Source of the DNA: Anisakis pegreffii
Lineage: Eukaryota > Nematoda > Chromadorea > Rhabditida > Anisakidae
DNA: 64,000 nt
Direction of reading: 5' to 3'
Assembly (NCBI GenBank): GCA_035041965.1
Contig: JAPYMA010001110.1
Location: 92,199-156,198, forward strand
Below the pieces are notes generated by a model that saw only the letters and a program-made list of their open reading frames with translations, did not search any database and had not been told where the DNA came from. Made by a program: the position numbers and the translations under genes. How positions within the stretch are numbered: position 1 is the stretch's first letter; every line of letters begins with the position of its first letter. This document shows positions 13,501 to 25,849 of this stretch, piece after piece.

Positions 13501-15705
13501 TATTTTTTATCATATTCGGAGGAAATCACACTGCTTAAAGACATATTTTAAGCGCAAATGCGAAACTGATGGACCGTGGAAGACAAAGCAACGGTTATGG
13601 ACAAATACGAAGCGAGAGTGACATATTGAGAAATATCTAAAATATTATGCGCGACAAAACATATTTAAAAATGCGTTATGAAATTCTTGCTCAATGTTAT
13701 ATGAAAAACGTCATCATCCAATGAATCAAAGCGCTGGCTGCTAAGCAACAAGTATTACTGCATACGAATGAACTGGCAATGATTAACGCATGATTCGAGA
13801 GTATCATATACCCAAAATGTTAAAAGATGCCTTGTTTTATCAAATAAAGAAATGCCGCAATTTTTGAGAACCTGAATTACGGGGTCGTATCGAGATTGAA
13901 AGTGGAGTCTTGTGCAAACCCTGAATACGTTGCATGAGCATTCTTTCAAGCATTTTTGAAACTCCTTTGAAATGACTCAAATAAACGTGTCTGCACTTGC
14001 GTCCATTAATTAAATAAGTGCGAGTAACAGAACTTGAGTCGTAATAATGTAATCAGCTTTTTTTAGGCTTCAACCAGTTATCCAGTTTCAGTATCAGAAG
14101 TCTTTTTCCCTAAAGTGAATGATTGCGGGAAACTACTTCATCGAAATGTTTCAATGGATCAGTCACTGATGACCAGGTACTGATTTTTTATAAATCACTG
14201 ACAATCACTGTAGAGCTTATCAAAAAACTGAGCAGTTCACCACTTCCTTATGTCACGGCTAACGCAAAAAGCCGGCATAATCAGATGATTTGGTGCTGAA
14301 TGGAACGAACACGCAAATGAAATTGATAAAAATCTTGCACCGGATCGATACTGGGTCACAATGCCCCTCGAGGATCCGATGAGCTCGCAGAGCTGCGTTC
14401 ATTCCCGTATCGATGGTTATTTAGAAATTTAAAGAATAGACATAAAACTGAAGACGGCTCATTTTAAGGCCATTTATCAATAAGACGAACAAATGACTAT
14501 TAATCAAAAAATCCAAGGTTAAAGCGGAAACATATTGAATGTCACGCTGCTCAACTATTGTATCAGGTGAAAAAATCCGAAGCCCACAAATCCTCATGAT
14601 AATCCACCTCTTCCATGGTGTTTTTCCAGGAACACTATGGATTCGAACTGTAAGCTATTTTCGTTCATATTCGAACATGCATATTTGTGTCACAACTCTC
14701 GAGATTTTTCGAAAATATTGCACGATTTCAACTCAACCGTTATCTGAACAGCAATGAAGCGTGTGCAGTTCGATCTGCAGTCTCGTTTTACCAGTAAATT
14801 AGAACCGACAATACGTCCCCTATTCGATAACATCACCAATAGTGTATGTTAATAGAGTTTTTGCTGTTTGAGTATAATAACAATGGTATGAATCGACGAT
14901 CATGCGATCATTCTATCCATCCACAGCAATTCATTTCTTCCTCCCAATTCCCATTATTTGCACCACATAAAACGATGACTACTCGCAATCCAATCAATCA
15001 TCAAAGATTTTTATTGAGTGAATATTTGAATGGATGAATGCTGTAAGCACTCAGAACGGTACCACATCTACAGCAAAATAAAGTTCTCGACGATGCTATC
15101 ACGAAGGTCCAGCAACGTTGCGAGTGGAACAACAGTACAGCGTGATGGCATCAATTTGCCTCTTGTGAACGTTTGAATCAACTGAAGTTCAGGTTCTCCA
15201 AAAATGATTTTGATGGTAAGATACGAGTACACTCAGCAAGGTATGTGCATACCAATGACATAAGGTTGGGTCCGGGCCCTTGAAGATATGGATCCCTACG
15301 ATAATTCAGCTGTTCCATGTTCGAGGGCGCCTGTGATCTCAAAAGCATTTGGGGACTCCAAATCTAGAAGGCCAACGAACCCTGCTCTCGGGGTCATTGA
15401 TACAAACTTACTGTGGAATATACGTGACCCAGAAACCTTTCCTGGTTGTATACCTGAAAGACATCACAGTAATCTGAAATAATTCGACTAACCAAACAGA
15501 GACCGTGTTGAGAACGTTCGAAGCGAACATAACGAATTTCAGTGTTGACCAATAGAAAATCTCCGTGTGATCGGTCATATGAACTATGTAAGGCATAGAT
15601 GCTTGACGAGAGCTGTTCTCTAATGAGTAGAGAAAAGTTGGAACCAACGATATTGAGAACAGAAGATTGGCAACAGCCCGGTATAAAAGTAAACGCACGG
15701 TTGAA
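10504..15705 (-). CDS. Rhodopsin-family peptide (FMRFamide-like) GPCR, ends unresolved
   Basis: Four minus-strand exons join in phase: 15705-15493 (TM2 to mid TM3), 11955-11735 (end of TM3, TM4, second extracellular loop), 11474-11260 (TM5, third intracellular loop, start of TM6) and 10643-10504 (TM6 and TM7). TM2 has the usual start STVRLLLYRAVANLL. TM3 is split at the conserved ...SVW/LTV. TM5 reads ALVNIIPLLILV, the third loop is basic (AFQRRTTSVVAAKR), TM6 carries CHLVFEFPS, and TM7 reads NFLTIFNASLSFIIY followed by the helix-8 start SKKYR. This pattern is that of nematode FMRFamide-peptide-receptor-type GPCRs. The exon carrying the extracellular N terminus and TM1, and the C-tail exon after 10504, were not found. 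The 3.5-kb intron between the first two exons is long. The position of the usual E/DRY motif reads CQL. The donor at 11735 (AAAC/GTCAGT) is the weakest junction. Confidence 0.75.
13218..13538 (+). other. Hydrophobic open segment inside the GPCR intron
   Basis: A plus-strand frame is open from just after a TGA at 13215 to a TAA at 13536-13538. It encodes three candidate membrane segments: NLVIGGFVLCFGAFVSLQ, a span around HVLSWVIFYFLNITFHSL, and ARMIVTFVVFFIIFGG. Codon choice looks plausible for coding, and the layout (a His before a long hydrophobic helix, then a charged loop and a last helix) loosely recalls FRAG1/DRAM/Sfk1-type proteins. No splice partner or upstream exon was established. 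It lies antisense within the large GPCR intron. It may be a terminal exon of a nested gene or chance. Confidence 0.2.
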
Positions 15706-16286
15706 CTGAAATTTCGTTCGGGTTTGATTTCACACTTCAATTCAAACATTTTACGAACTCACAGAAATTTTTCCAGTTAGATATCATACATTAAATAAAC
15801 CGAGAAGCTTTGACGTAATGAAACAATCAATGTTTTAAGGATGAAAAATGAAGTGAAAAAATTAGTATTGATACGAAACGAATAAAAAATGAAGGGTATT
15901 CGTCAGCTATGCTTGAGGAAAGAACACTTCAATTACGGATTTTTTCTATTGAGGTTTTCCATTCGGAAACGCTTATTGCGTTTTTTGCATGATGTGAAAT
16001 GATCTTTCGAAAGACTAATTTCGAACCATCAGATGCACTCTCAATAATGCTGTTTAATTGCACCAAAAGAAACGATGAGCACATGAGATTAACAAATTAT
16101 TTGCGTGAGTCATTTTTTCGTTCACTCCCCAGATAATTTAAAGGTAAAACTTCTGAGCTATTCATTAATTGAATCGCACTGTAAAAAACGACTGCTACTC
16201 AACTCTTAAATGCGGTGTTATCTTCTTGCATTTCTAACATCAAAACATTGAATTTTGAGTGCCTTTGACGTAATGAAACAAACAGT

Positions 16287-16578
16287 TTCTTTCTGGAGCG
16301 CTTTTTATCGATAGTTCATTTAAACGCGAACCGAAGATTGATATGATTTATAAAGACACTTGGAGAGTCTGTTCAAGGCAGTTTACAGCCTTTAAATTAC
16401 GTGATAATTGATTCAGATTGACTAAAAATGTCGCAAGTAATTTCCAAAAACTAGCAGCAAGCAGTTTGACATATTTTTGGATGCCTTTGGAAATGTGTCG
16501 ATCAGTATAGATTATGCTTGTGGATTGCTGGTCGATAAGTCTTGAGGAACAAAGGACTGCTGTTCACTTGATGCATGC
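16287..16578 (+). pseudogene. Rearranged, broken duplicate of 17.6-18.1 kb sequence
   Basis: Bases 16287 to about 16470 match 17921 to about 18110 almost base for base, including the start of the ATG TCG CAA GTA frame. Bases 16473-16578 match 17577-17682. The two blocks are therefore fused here in the reverse order to that at 17.6-18.1 kb. The frame is broken: a TAG follows MSQVISKN, and a TGA replaces the Arg codon after LLVDKS. It is a non-functional chimeric copy. Confidence 0.7.
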
Positions 16579-17470
16579 TTCTGTGATTTTATCTTGGGTG
16601 CTGAGAATTTGATCAAATTTTTGTGACGCTTGTTTCTTAACGTGTAATTCGTTCAATTACATTCTTCCTTCGAATGCAATTGAACGAATTACTGCAGTAT
16701 TATGCAGTCTGAAGTGTCCTTACTGGTGTCTACTTGCGGCTTTCTGATGCACAAGAGGGATTTCACGTGATGAACTAATCTGAAAGATGAGACAGATACA
16801 CATGAATTATTTCCTTAAGGTTTATGAAACACCAGCCAAACATCGGAATAACATGTCACAGCTTGGTGGCTCAAAATCAAGGTGAACAATGAATTATTTG
16901 AACCATTTTCGTTTTTCCGATGGAAAAAGCTTTTACTCATCCTTGTTAAGGGTTTTGTTTGTTTATTTATATGACGATGCGTTATTATCTGATTTCTCAC
17001 ATCAAACGAGTTACTTTCAAATGACATGTTTTGAAAGGACTGCAATTCAGAGTGAATGAAATCGAAACGAAAACAAATACATTAATTTTGATGAGCAGAG
17101 TTACATGAATAGCACTGCGCTTCAGTCAACAAATTCTGCGCTTGCGCATCTCATGACTGGTATGTATCCAAAATGAACATCACAAATGTGTTTCTTGTTT
17201 GTGTTTTAATGCCGATTGCATTGACGACTTCATGCTACTTAGCACATACAAGGCAAAACTCCAGCAAACGAAAACGTAACACCTCATTTTGAATCACTCT
17301 TATGCTTGTCTTTGATATAATGATACGTTTAAAAAGATGCTTTGTAAAAATATTCTCAAACCTTGAATTAAGGAACGGATGATGATAAAGTACTATATTC
17401 ATTCCATTTCCAAACAGTGAAAATGCCAGAAGAACGGGGAAGAAGTAAATGAAGAGAAATTTCTCTTCAG

Positions 17471-17683
17471 GACCCTGAAATCAAAGAGGTGTTATTTATG
17501 GAGAATTCGATTACTTTTTATGTGAGAAAAAATTTTTCGGTTGATCTGAGTCAGAGGGAGAGCATTTCGGGAGACATGTTTTTGGATGCGTTCGGAAATG
17601 TGTCGATCAGTATAGATTATGCTTGTGGATTGCTGGTCGATAAGTCTCGAGCAACGAAGGATTACTGTTCACTCGTTCGATAG
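17471..17683 (+). CDS. Unrecognised terminal exon (70 aa)
   Basis: An acceptor (TCTCTTCAG) at 17470 opens a frame running to TAG at 17681-17683. It begins DPEIKEVLFMENSITFYV, continues through MFLDAFGNVSISIDYACG and ends DYCSLVR. The residue mix is that of a folded protein and not of low complexity. The 3' half has a degenerate copy at 16473-16578. I do not recognise the family and found no upstream exon. It could also be a relic of a mobile or duplicated gene. Confidence 0.35.
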   Translation, partial: DPEIKEVLFMENSITFYVRKNFSVDLSQRESISGDMFLDAFGNVSISIDYACGLLVDKSRATKDYCSLVR

Positions 17684-18061
17684 GATAAAAATTATCGATC
17701 AACTGACATTTTTGTATCGATTTCCCATAACTCACTCATTTAATCCATATTCCAACTTTTAAAGTGTTATTCAGGAGACCAACATGAAACTTTTGAGCGC
17801 AGTAGCAATGCTCACGCAACAGTCCAGACAAAGCATTTCATTATTCACATCAGCACAGTAATGAAATCCTCTTGAACGAATGAACGCAATGCGTCATCGA
17901 CAGGCAACATCTATGCTTATTTCTCTCTGGAGCGCTTTTTATCAATATTTCATTTAAACGCGAATCGAAGATTGATATGATTTATAAAGACACTCGGAGA
18001 GTCTGTTCAAGGCAGTTTACAGCCTTTAAATTACGTGATAATTGATTCAGATTGACTAAAA

Positions 18062-18301
18062 ATGTCGCAAGTAATTTCCAAAAACCAAGCAGCAGCAAGC
18101 AGTTTGAAGTTTGACAATAGAATTAATTCCGCTTGTAAATGGATCGTTGATGGGAGAAAAATGGGAAATTTTTCGAATCTTGTACGAAGAAAATTATGTT
18201 ACAAATCTGAATGGTCTGACCTCTTACTCAGCAAAAATCAACTGATATTTCACGAAGATCAACGTGATTGGCTTACGAATCATTGCACTTCACAGAAATG
18301 A
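18062..18301 (+). CDS. Unrecognised 79-aa open frame
   Basis: ATG at 18062 opens a frame beginning MSQVISKNQAAASSLKF, with a central KWIVDGRKMGNFSNLVRRK and a C terminus ending in a Cys-containing tail, closed by TGA at 18299-18301. The DGRKMGN stretch loosely recalls SET/PR-domain cores, but the match is too short to name. The first codons and about 140 bases upstream are duplicated at 16287-16470, so promoter-like sequence was copied together with the start. There is no evidence of expression; it may be part of a decayed gene. Confidence 0.3.
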   Translation: MSQVISKNQAAASSLKFDNRINSACKWIVDGRKMGNFSNLVRRKLCYKSEWSDLLLSKNQLIFHEDQRDWLTNHCTSQK

Positions 18302-21300
18302 CGCAAGTACAAATTTTTTCATCGACAGTCTCAAAGGACAGCTCTTTTCGTTTTGCTTCGAATTTCAACTAGCTTTTCGGTAACATCTAATCTGAATGGC
18401 TTTGCAAGGAATAACATTTCAAAAGTAGCACAGCAGTATAAGAGAAGTACCGTATTTAATTGCGGACATGGTCATTTATGAATATACTTCATCCTTTACC
18501 TATTATATTTTCAATGTTCGATTTTAGTCCATCAAAAATCGACTAAAACATCAATATTTAGTTACATTTGTTTAGCGGTATCTCAGAATATCACCGCTTT
18601 GACATTTGCTCTATTAACAAGGGTACTTTACATCGATTCTTTGGCAAACATATTTCCATGTGAATTTTTAATTTATTCTCTACACAACCTATTTTGCATG
18701 TTCCACTTGCGTCATTGAAGAAGGCGTCGAATGTAAGCAAGTACCTTAACTTCATATTTCTTGTGAATCGCTGAATTCATCCGAGTTATGTGGCACAAAG
18801 TTGTGTGCACACGTACACTACTCGTTTGACAGAGTTGTGCATTTGATATTCTGTGAAATGAATAAGTTGCGCATTAATGATCTGCAATCTAGAAATGCAC
18901 CAAAAATTTCAACAAAAAACTACTTCAACGAAATTCAAAATTGAAAGAATCACGAAACTGCGTAAGCGAATACACGGAACCAGACGAATACCTGAATAAT
19001 AAATAATTTTCGAACTTTTAGACTATGAAAAATGATTTTTTCAAATTAACTCATGAGTGAAGTAAAGAAAAAAAAACTCCATTAGTAGCATTGCTAATCA
19101 CTATATAAAGCGAAATACTGAACAAGATCAATCGATTTCTTCAGAAACAAAATCTTAAAAATTCACCGCTATTGACTAGAGCCATAATAAATGCGGATTT
19201 TGATATTCACTTTTGAATATGTATGTGCTTAGTGCATTAAATTCGGCTTTCAAGTAGATAATTAGAAGCGCTTTGGATATATTGTAAACGGAAGAGGGAC
19301 GCCATTTGTATCAAGCGATACTGAGAATATTGCACTTTTTCAATTCTTGAAATGTGTTATTTGCTTAATATTAATCAGAACTTGGCTCTGGTATTTTGAT
19401 GCGCTCTAGTATGACAGGTGATCTCCTCATCAATCTGTGTGATTTCAAAGATACTGTAAGTTTCATGCAACACTTCATAAAAGAGCACTCGCTAAAGTAA
19501 ATTACTCAAACAGTGCCCTTTTCAATGATACATACAGCAATTTCGCCCTTTAATAAAGGTCTCCAAACGGAAACCTTTCCGTGTTGTTTGATCACCAATG
19601 ATAGGCCATTATGAAACTGAGCCGCTTCCGTTAGCAATTCAACGGTATCACGACTTTTCAGAGATCATTCCTACCCTCTCAGTGAAATTGCTGCGCTTCT
19701 GAATGTGATAGAAGTCGATGAAATGAGTGAATGGAAAATGGAATATGCATCGCACATTACTGCGCACAACAGCACTTACAGACTACATTGAAACTTGGAC
19801 GATGACTTTGATGAAGAATTAATTTAGAGTAGTGAGGTTCGAGGATTGATGACGGCGTTTGATTTGCATTCGTATAATTACGTCAGTTTACGCATTATGA
19901 GTCAGTTTAACATTTTTCTGGTGCTACTCATTAACGTTCACTGAAATCAACTGGTTGCACAGGATATTAACTGCTTCAAGACACCAGTAAATATCGATCA
20001 TTATAGGTGATCCAATACCAGCCAACTAATAATGATTCGTGTTTGCCTTGAGTGTGGAATTTCTTATCTGTTTTCAAAGTATAATTTGAATTGGTAATTC
20101 AGAGTGGTAGAAGAATTCATGATCACCACTAATTTCTGCCATTCTTGTGTTGAAGATTTAAATGAGCGACTGCTGCAACATAACGTCGTGGAGTTTAACA
20201 AAATATGTTCTATAAAAAAGCACTGAGGTTTTGTGCTGATATAACTAATTGAAATGAGTCTCACTTGAGAGATATTCATCTAGCAGCACTCCGGAAAAGA
20301 ATACACCTATATGCAAACATTTCCACTTCATCTCACAAATAATCTTTTCAGAACTCAGATCGTTAGCAGCTGTTGATAACTGAGCTGTAAACTTTCATTG
20401 ATTCTCTCATGCATGTTTACTTTACAGAAATATTTGCGAACGTACGGATTGTTGAAACACTGTGGACGTCAGCTCTTAAAAACTGACATAATTGCGTGCA
20501 GATACTAGAATTCGTAGGCTGTCTGATATTATTCTTTTCTGCTGATATGTCTTGTTAGGTCAGGTTCGATTACGAAGAAGCGAGCGTACTCTTGAAGCAG
20601 TACTATCAAATAATAGGAGCTTTCATTAAATTAACTGTCCTGCAAACCACCTTGTTGCAAAGGATGCAAACCTGCTTGTGGGTCAACATAATTCCTTCGC
20701 TGCTTTATGTTCAAAAGAGGTAATCAAGGTACTACAAACAAGCGCACTTCCTTCGTCCACAACTCCTACAACAAACTGTCACTTCATAATCACAAACAGA
20801 AATAATAGCTAAGCCCACTACGATGAGTTCCTGGAAGTCGGAAGGAGCGCAGTTAATGTAGACAGATGATCTGCCTAAATTGTTAGTTTTTCATTCAAAA
20901 TCGCATTGGTTCGTAGCCAGGTTAGGATTCAGTCAAGAAATGAGAACTGGATGAAAAATCTAAAATATAGCTGTTCCGATGGCTCAGTGCTTATTACCAG
21001 CTAAAAGTCGTGCTCAAACTGTCTGTGCTCAATCAGGCGGGAGTCAATTCTTAAGTAGGAAGCGCTTCTTCGGGTAAAATGCACTGAAACATCCCAGAAA
21101 TTTGCATTTGCAGAAGCGTTTGTTGATACTCAAAATGAGAAGGTCGCAGCCTTCCAGAAGGTGTTCGAGTGTACATAAGAATTCAAATTGACGGTTGTTT
21201 GGAACTTGAAGAATTCGACATCTTTGCAGTGAATGCAGGAATGCAATTTGTGAGCACCGAATATCGGTGATTCAATTCGCTTTTTTTTGGGTGGAGAGTT

Positions 21301-24300
21301 AATAAGGATTATTCATGACGTAAATTCGTTATTCAATGTAGTTCATGTCACACAAGCACACTGAACTTGTTAATTGATAACTTCATTAGATGGCATTTAT
21401 CCTAATCAACTCTTTAGAGAGACGATTTCGATTTTAGTTTCGTGTGAAAGAATACTCGAGTGAAATTAAAAATTAACATGACGACGCACAAATTGCGATT
21501 GAAGAGATAGTAATCGTTAGTGAGCATTCTTTTAAAGGGCAATGTTCACTGAGGCACTTATTACGTGATTTGCATTAATGCAACATGCATGGTTTTGCGA
21601 TTTAATTTTTGTTTACAAGTATCGTTTTGAATGAAGAGTTTTTAATAAACTAGGTGCTATGAATGAATATGAGATGAACACATACGTACGTACCTGTAAA
21701 GAAGTTTGACAACAGAGTGTGAAATTACCGACAACACACTTCTCATCTGCAATCGTTTCAGTCGACATTTGAAACCGATGACGGCTGCTGAAGTATCAAT
21801 GAGATGATGACAACTGCTTGACGGATATCTGGTGGTACTTCGAGAAATGGAGCCGAGACTATATAATAATCAATAATATTATTGAATAGAGCGATCAATT
21901 TGTAATTTTTCTTTCATCATTAGACTTGCACTGGTGTTGAAGGCTGAAGAAAGGCACTTCTTGGACTTGAAATAACTGGACTCGCACTCGTGCGGGTGCT
22001 GATTTCAGAGCTAATATTAATTGCTTGAAGAGGGTCTGTTACTGCGAAACTGTTAGTGCTTATGCTTGGCGCACCACTGTAATTGGATTACTTTGTGGTG
22101 TGGATTGAAGCAAGTGGAAATATGCAACGATATAGTCGAATTTGACTGTGACAGATTATTTCGTAATTGAGAACACTTATTTTATTCTGAAATTATACTA
22201 TTTCGAAATTAGGAACGAATGCTTCTAAGAGGGACATTTCTGACGCCTTCACGTTACGAATCTGAAAAATAATCTCCCAATGGGCATGACAGAAATTGGA
22301 GTAATTGGTTTGCATTCTAATTTCGTCAAAAAGCGAACGATCTCATCAAAGCATCTCATTGCTATCATTTCAACTAGTCTTCATGCTATTAGTCTTCCAT
22401 CCGCACTGAGCCTAATATCACCGAAAGCACACATTCTTATCTAGTGACAAATGATTATAATTTATACGTAAATAACCATTTCAGATGAAATATCTACGAG
22501 AGCTCATTTGAAATTTTCACCAAATTTAGCATCGTCATTCAAATACTTCATTCATAAATCTTTTCATATTCATTATTCCAACGAACCGAATTTTTCACTT
22601 CCAATCTCATAAATCTTTCCTTACAAATTAACTGAAACTGTTGGAAGTATCAATTTTATCTTCCCCCAAACTCATCCATAACCGATCGTAAACAGTCGAT
22701 ATTACCCTCAAAATTTTCATTTGATGTATGTATGGTTTGCAGAGCTCAATAAATTCGATAGAAAAAAAGAGCACAAAAATGCAAACACTGCCTAACGATA
22801 ACACATGAAGGAGTTTAGAAAGCATCCGGCTGAAGCTAACCGACATCGCATCATAGAGCCGCTTGAATTGTGAAGATTACTGCTAACAACATGAGATTCT
22901 AGGTTTCTTGAAGAAATTATTCGGAAATGACCTGCTTTTTTTCACATGAATATTTGATCTGATTTCGTCTACGAATATTGCGACCAGATGATAGGTGAAT
23001 TAACTAACCAACTTCGCCACCATGAGTGGTGTGCTCAAGTAACCGTAAACTAGGTATGTGCTACATAAAAGTAACCGTAAATAAACTCGAAGTTTTTCGA
23101 CAATATTCCCTATGCGAGCATGCGAGCTTCAATAATTCAGCTGATCTGATCGCTACTATTCCTTTTTTGTGATTTATGGCGCGATAAAAAACGCGTTATG
23201 ATGAGAACGTCTAACAGCCGATGCACTTCTCTTTCTGAGCGCATTTTGGAATGGCGAAACATTTCCATCTTCAAGCATTAAAATCGCCTAGAATCAAAGA
23301 AAAACATCAGTGGATAATGTTCAACACTAAGTGATGTCATGTCGAAAACTTTTTTTTTGAATTCAACATGAAACCTTCGCATTCTTAACGCAGTGAATCT
23401 AAAGTGCTTCATAAGAAACTTGTTTTAAAATAGAAAAATATATAACTCCTAGTTTGGCTGAATCCTACTTTCACTTTAACCATAAAACTAATCCATTAAA
23501 TGTCCTATGCAAAATTTTGTGTATCTCCTAAGTTTCATAACTGATAGTTTCGTACTCTGATAATGGAAGAGGCACCCAGCTCACTCACGTACATTTCAAG
23601 GCTGTGGAAAAACATTTGAAAAAGTTTCGCTCACAATCAGTCTTATGAAGCGATATCTTCCGTGACATTGTTAAGCTTGCTTCTGAATCGATGTGAAAGT
23701 TCGGAATGAAGTGCGTTGATTCGCAGATATCAGCTGATGGGAGAGTCGGAAATATTGTTGCGAAACGTGAAAATGAACTTCCATTTATGCTCTTCAATGA
23801 ACAGTCGATTAAGTGCCGCTTGAATTAAACAAAGCGCATCGGAAATTCTTATGATTAGTGTGTGACAAGCGGGAGAAGGTATATATTCTCAGTGATACAC
23901 TGCTTTGAGACTTTTCACGGGCATGGGAATTTTGGAAAGAGAAAGTTGACGAAAGAAAACTTGGTATAAAGGATGTGTTGAGGTGGTACGAGAAATAAAT
24001 GAATGGTGAACGAAGAAATTTGAAAAAATTGTTAACAAGAGGCAAAGGCCACAAGCGATCTTCATACAGCTGACGATGAGATAAAGAAGCCTGAACCAAC
24101 ACCATTTACTATCCTCGCATCAGTCAACAAGCATCATCATCTTTTCAAGAGTATATTCACTCACCATCGACTCCGCCTTCTCTCTTCATCTGATGACAAA
24201 CAAAAGGAGTCGAAAGAAATTGCTCCCATTCATTCGACATATGGATATTTTCTTTTTGGAATTCACAATGGAGAGAATACATTTCTAAATTAATTCCATT

Positions 24301-24751
24301 ATTGGCCAAGATCCGCGTGAACTTCTCCTTTCCGTTACTGAACTAAATTGAAATGCGGTTGAATAAGAGGGGAGCAAATACATTGCTCTGTCGAACGAAC
24401 GACGCCAGTGAAATTCATCCAAAACTGATCTCGCTTTGATGCTCTCTGATTGCGTTGAAGGAACTCTCTCAGAATTTTATTTCACCCTTTCAAAAGTATT
24501 ACATCTCATTGTGAAAAACTGAAATATAAGGAGGCGAGATGTTTCTACGAACGGATGAGGTGCAATTCACTAATGAAGTGCAATTGCAAACGATCAATGC
24601 TGCTAATTTACAGATGTGAGGAAAAAACAGTGAAAAAAGAGAACGGAATGATTGCAAAGATCCATAAAATTAGCACAATTCAATTGTTATTTTTGGTGAA
24701 CATCTGGCTTACGATCGGCGTGTTTATTTGTACATTCAGAACCAATAAACT
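18302..24751. other. No gene recognised
   Basis: Both strands were read for membrane helices, cysteine patterns, EF-hand or LRR motifs and good acceptor/donor pairs. Nothing coherent emerged. Minus-strand open frames at 22628-22846 (one hydrophobic helix) and 23585-24105 have no conserved motif or splice partners. The missing N-terminal exon of the GPCR could lie here. Confidence 0.35.
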
Positions 24752-24803
24752 GAGCATATTTTGGGGCAATGCTATGAAAATAGCATTGCCCCAAAATATG
24801 CTC
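24752..24803. repeat. Perfect 23-bp hairpin, 6-nt loop
   Basis: Bases 24752-24774 (starting GAGCATATTTTGGGGCAATG) are the exact reverse complement of 24781-24803, separated by TGAAAA. No mismatch is present. The stem is too short for a normal animal miRNA precursor and has no flanking stem extension that I can see. It is probably a recent palindrome from template switching or a transposon end. Confidence 0.9.
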
Positions 24804-25849
24804 GTGACTTCTTCTTCGAAATAATAGCCCTTCATCGACAATGACAGCAACAGTCAATTGTCGTTGGTTTTTAGGACATAACGTGGTGACGAACACATCT
24901 GATGCTTTGGAAGGAAGATAAGATGCTGAGAAGTATTTAATTGATGAGACGGAAGGATCATTTATCCAAGTAATTCTTGTGCATTCATGAGCGTAACCAA
25001 TACGAAAAAATTCCTTCAGTTGCTCAACATTGCTGTTTCGAATGCAGCGTTGATTTGAAGGTATGATTCATTTCATGAGATAGCTTCGAACGGATTAATT
25101 TGCACTTATCCTTAGAATTAATTATAGTGATTATGAAAAGTGCACGATTATGGGTGTCCTGAAAGTGTTTTAACGAGATCCATTTATGAGTATCGTATTT
25201 GATCTTTTCCTAGCAGTGTTCACGCAATTCGATTATCCAGCACAACTAGCGTTGAACATATTCTTTATTTATGAATAACTTCTTCAAACATCAATCCAAT
25301 ACATATATACACAAGAATTATTCACGAAACAGAATAGCCCTCCAAAATTCCTGTACTTTAAGGGATTTGTATTGAACAATGAAGGCAATCGATGACAGTG
25401 CAAATTCTGGAGTTATTGTTTGAAAGGAAAGGACGAAGACTTTTCACGTTATTTTCATTCTCGTTTCGAATGCTACTTCTGGTCAATAATGTAGCAGATG
25501 AGTAGTTATGCACTCATTGCCTATAGTTTACAGGGATCAACCCTGAGCAATCAAGATTCTATCGTAAGTGAAAGTTTCTGCTAACGTCAACTCATCAACG
25601 ATGGAAAGAGCTGAGAACCGATCGTGTAATCTATGCTTATTGAAAGGAACCTTTTCAATGTTTGGCTGAAGGAACAGTGCATACAAAATTGGTGCATGGG
25701 GAATATATCAGAAATTCGAGTTGGTGTGTTTCCGAAAATCGTATACGAAAGTTTTATCGCTGATTTCAGTCACACAATTATTATGATAATTATTATACTT
25801 CTACAGAGGCACTTGACAAAATAAAGATCACTAAATGTTTAATGCTCTC

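Noticed and set aside
24752..24803. miRNA gene
   Set aside because: The stem is perfect and only 23 bp with a 6-nt loop; animal precursors are longer with bulges, and no lower stem is present.
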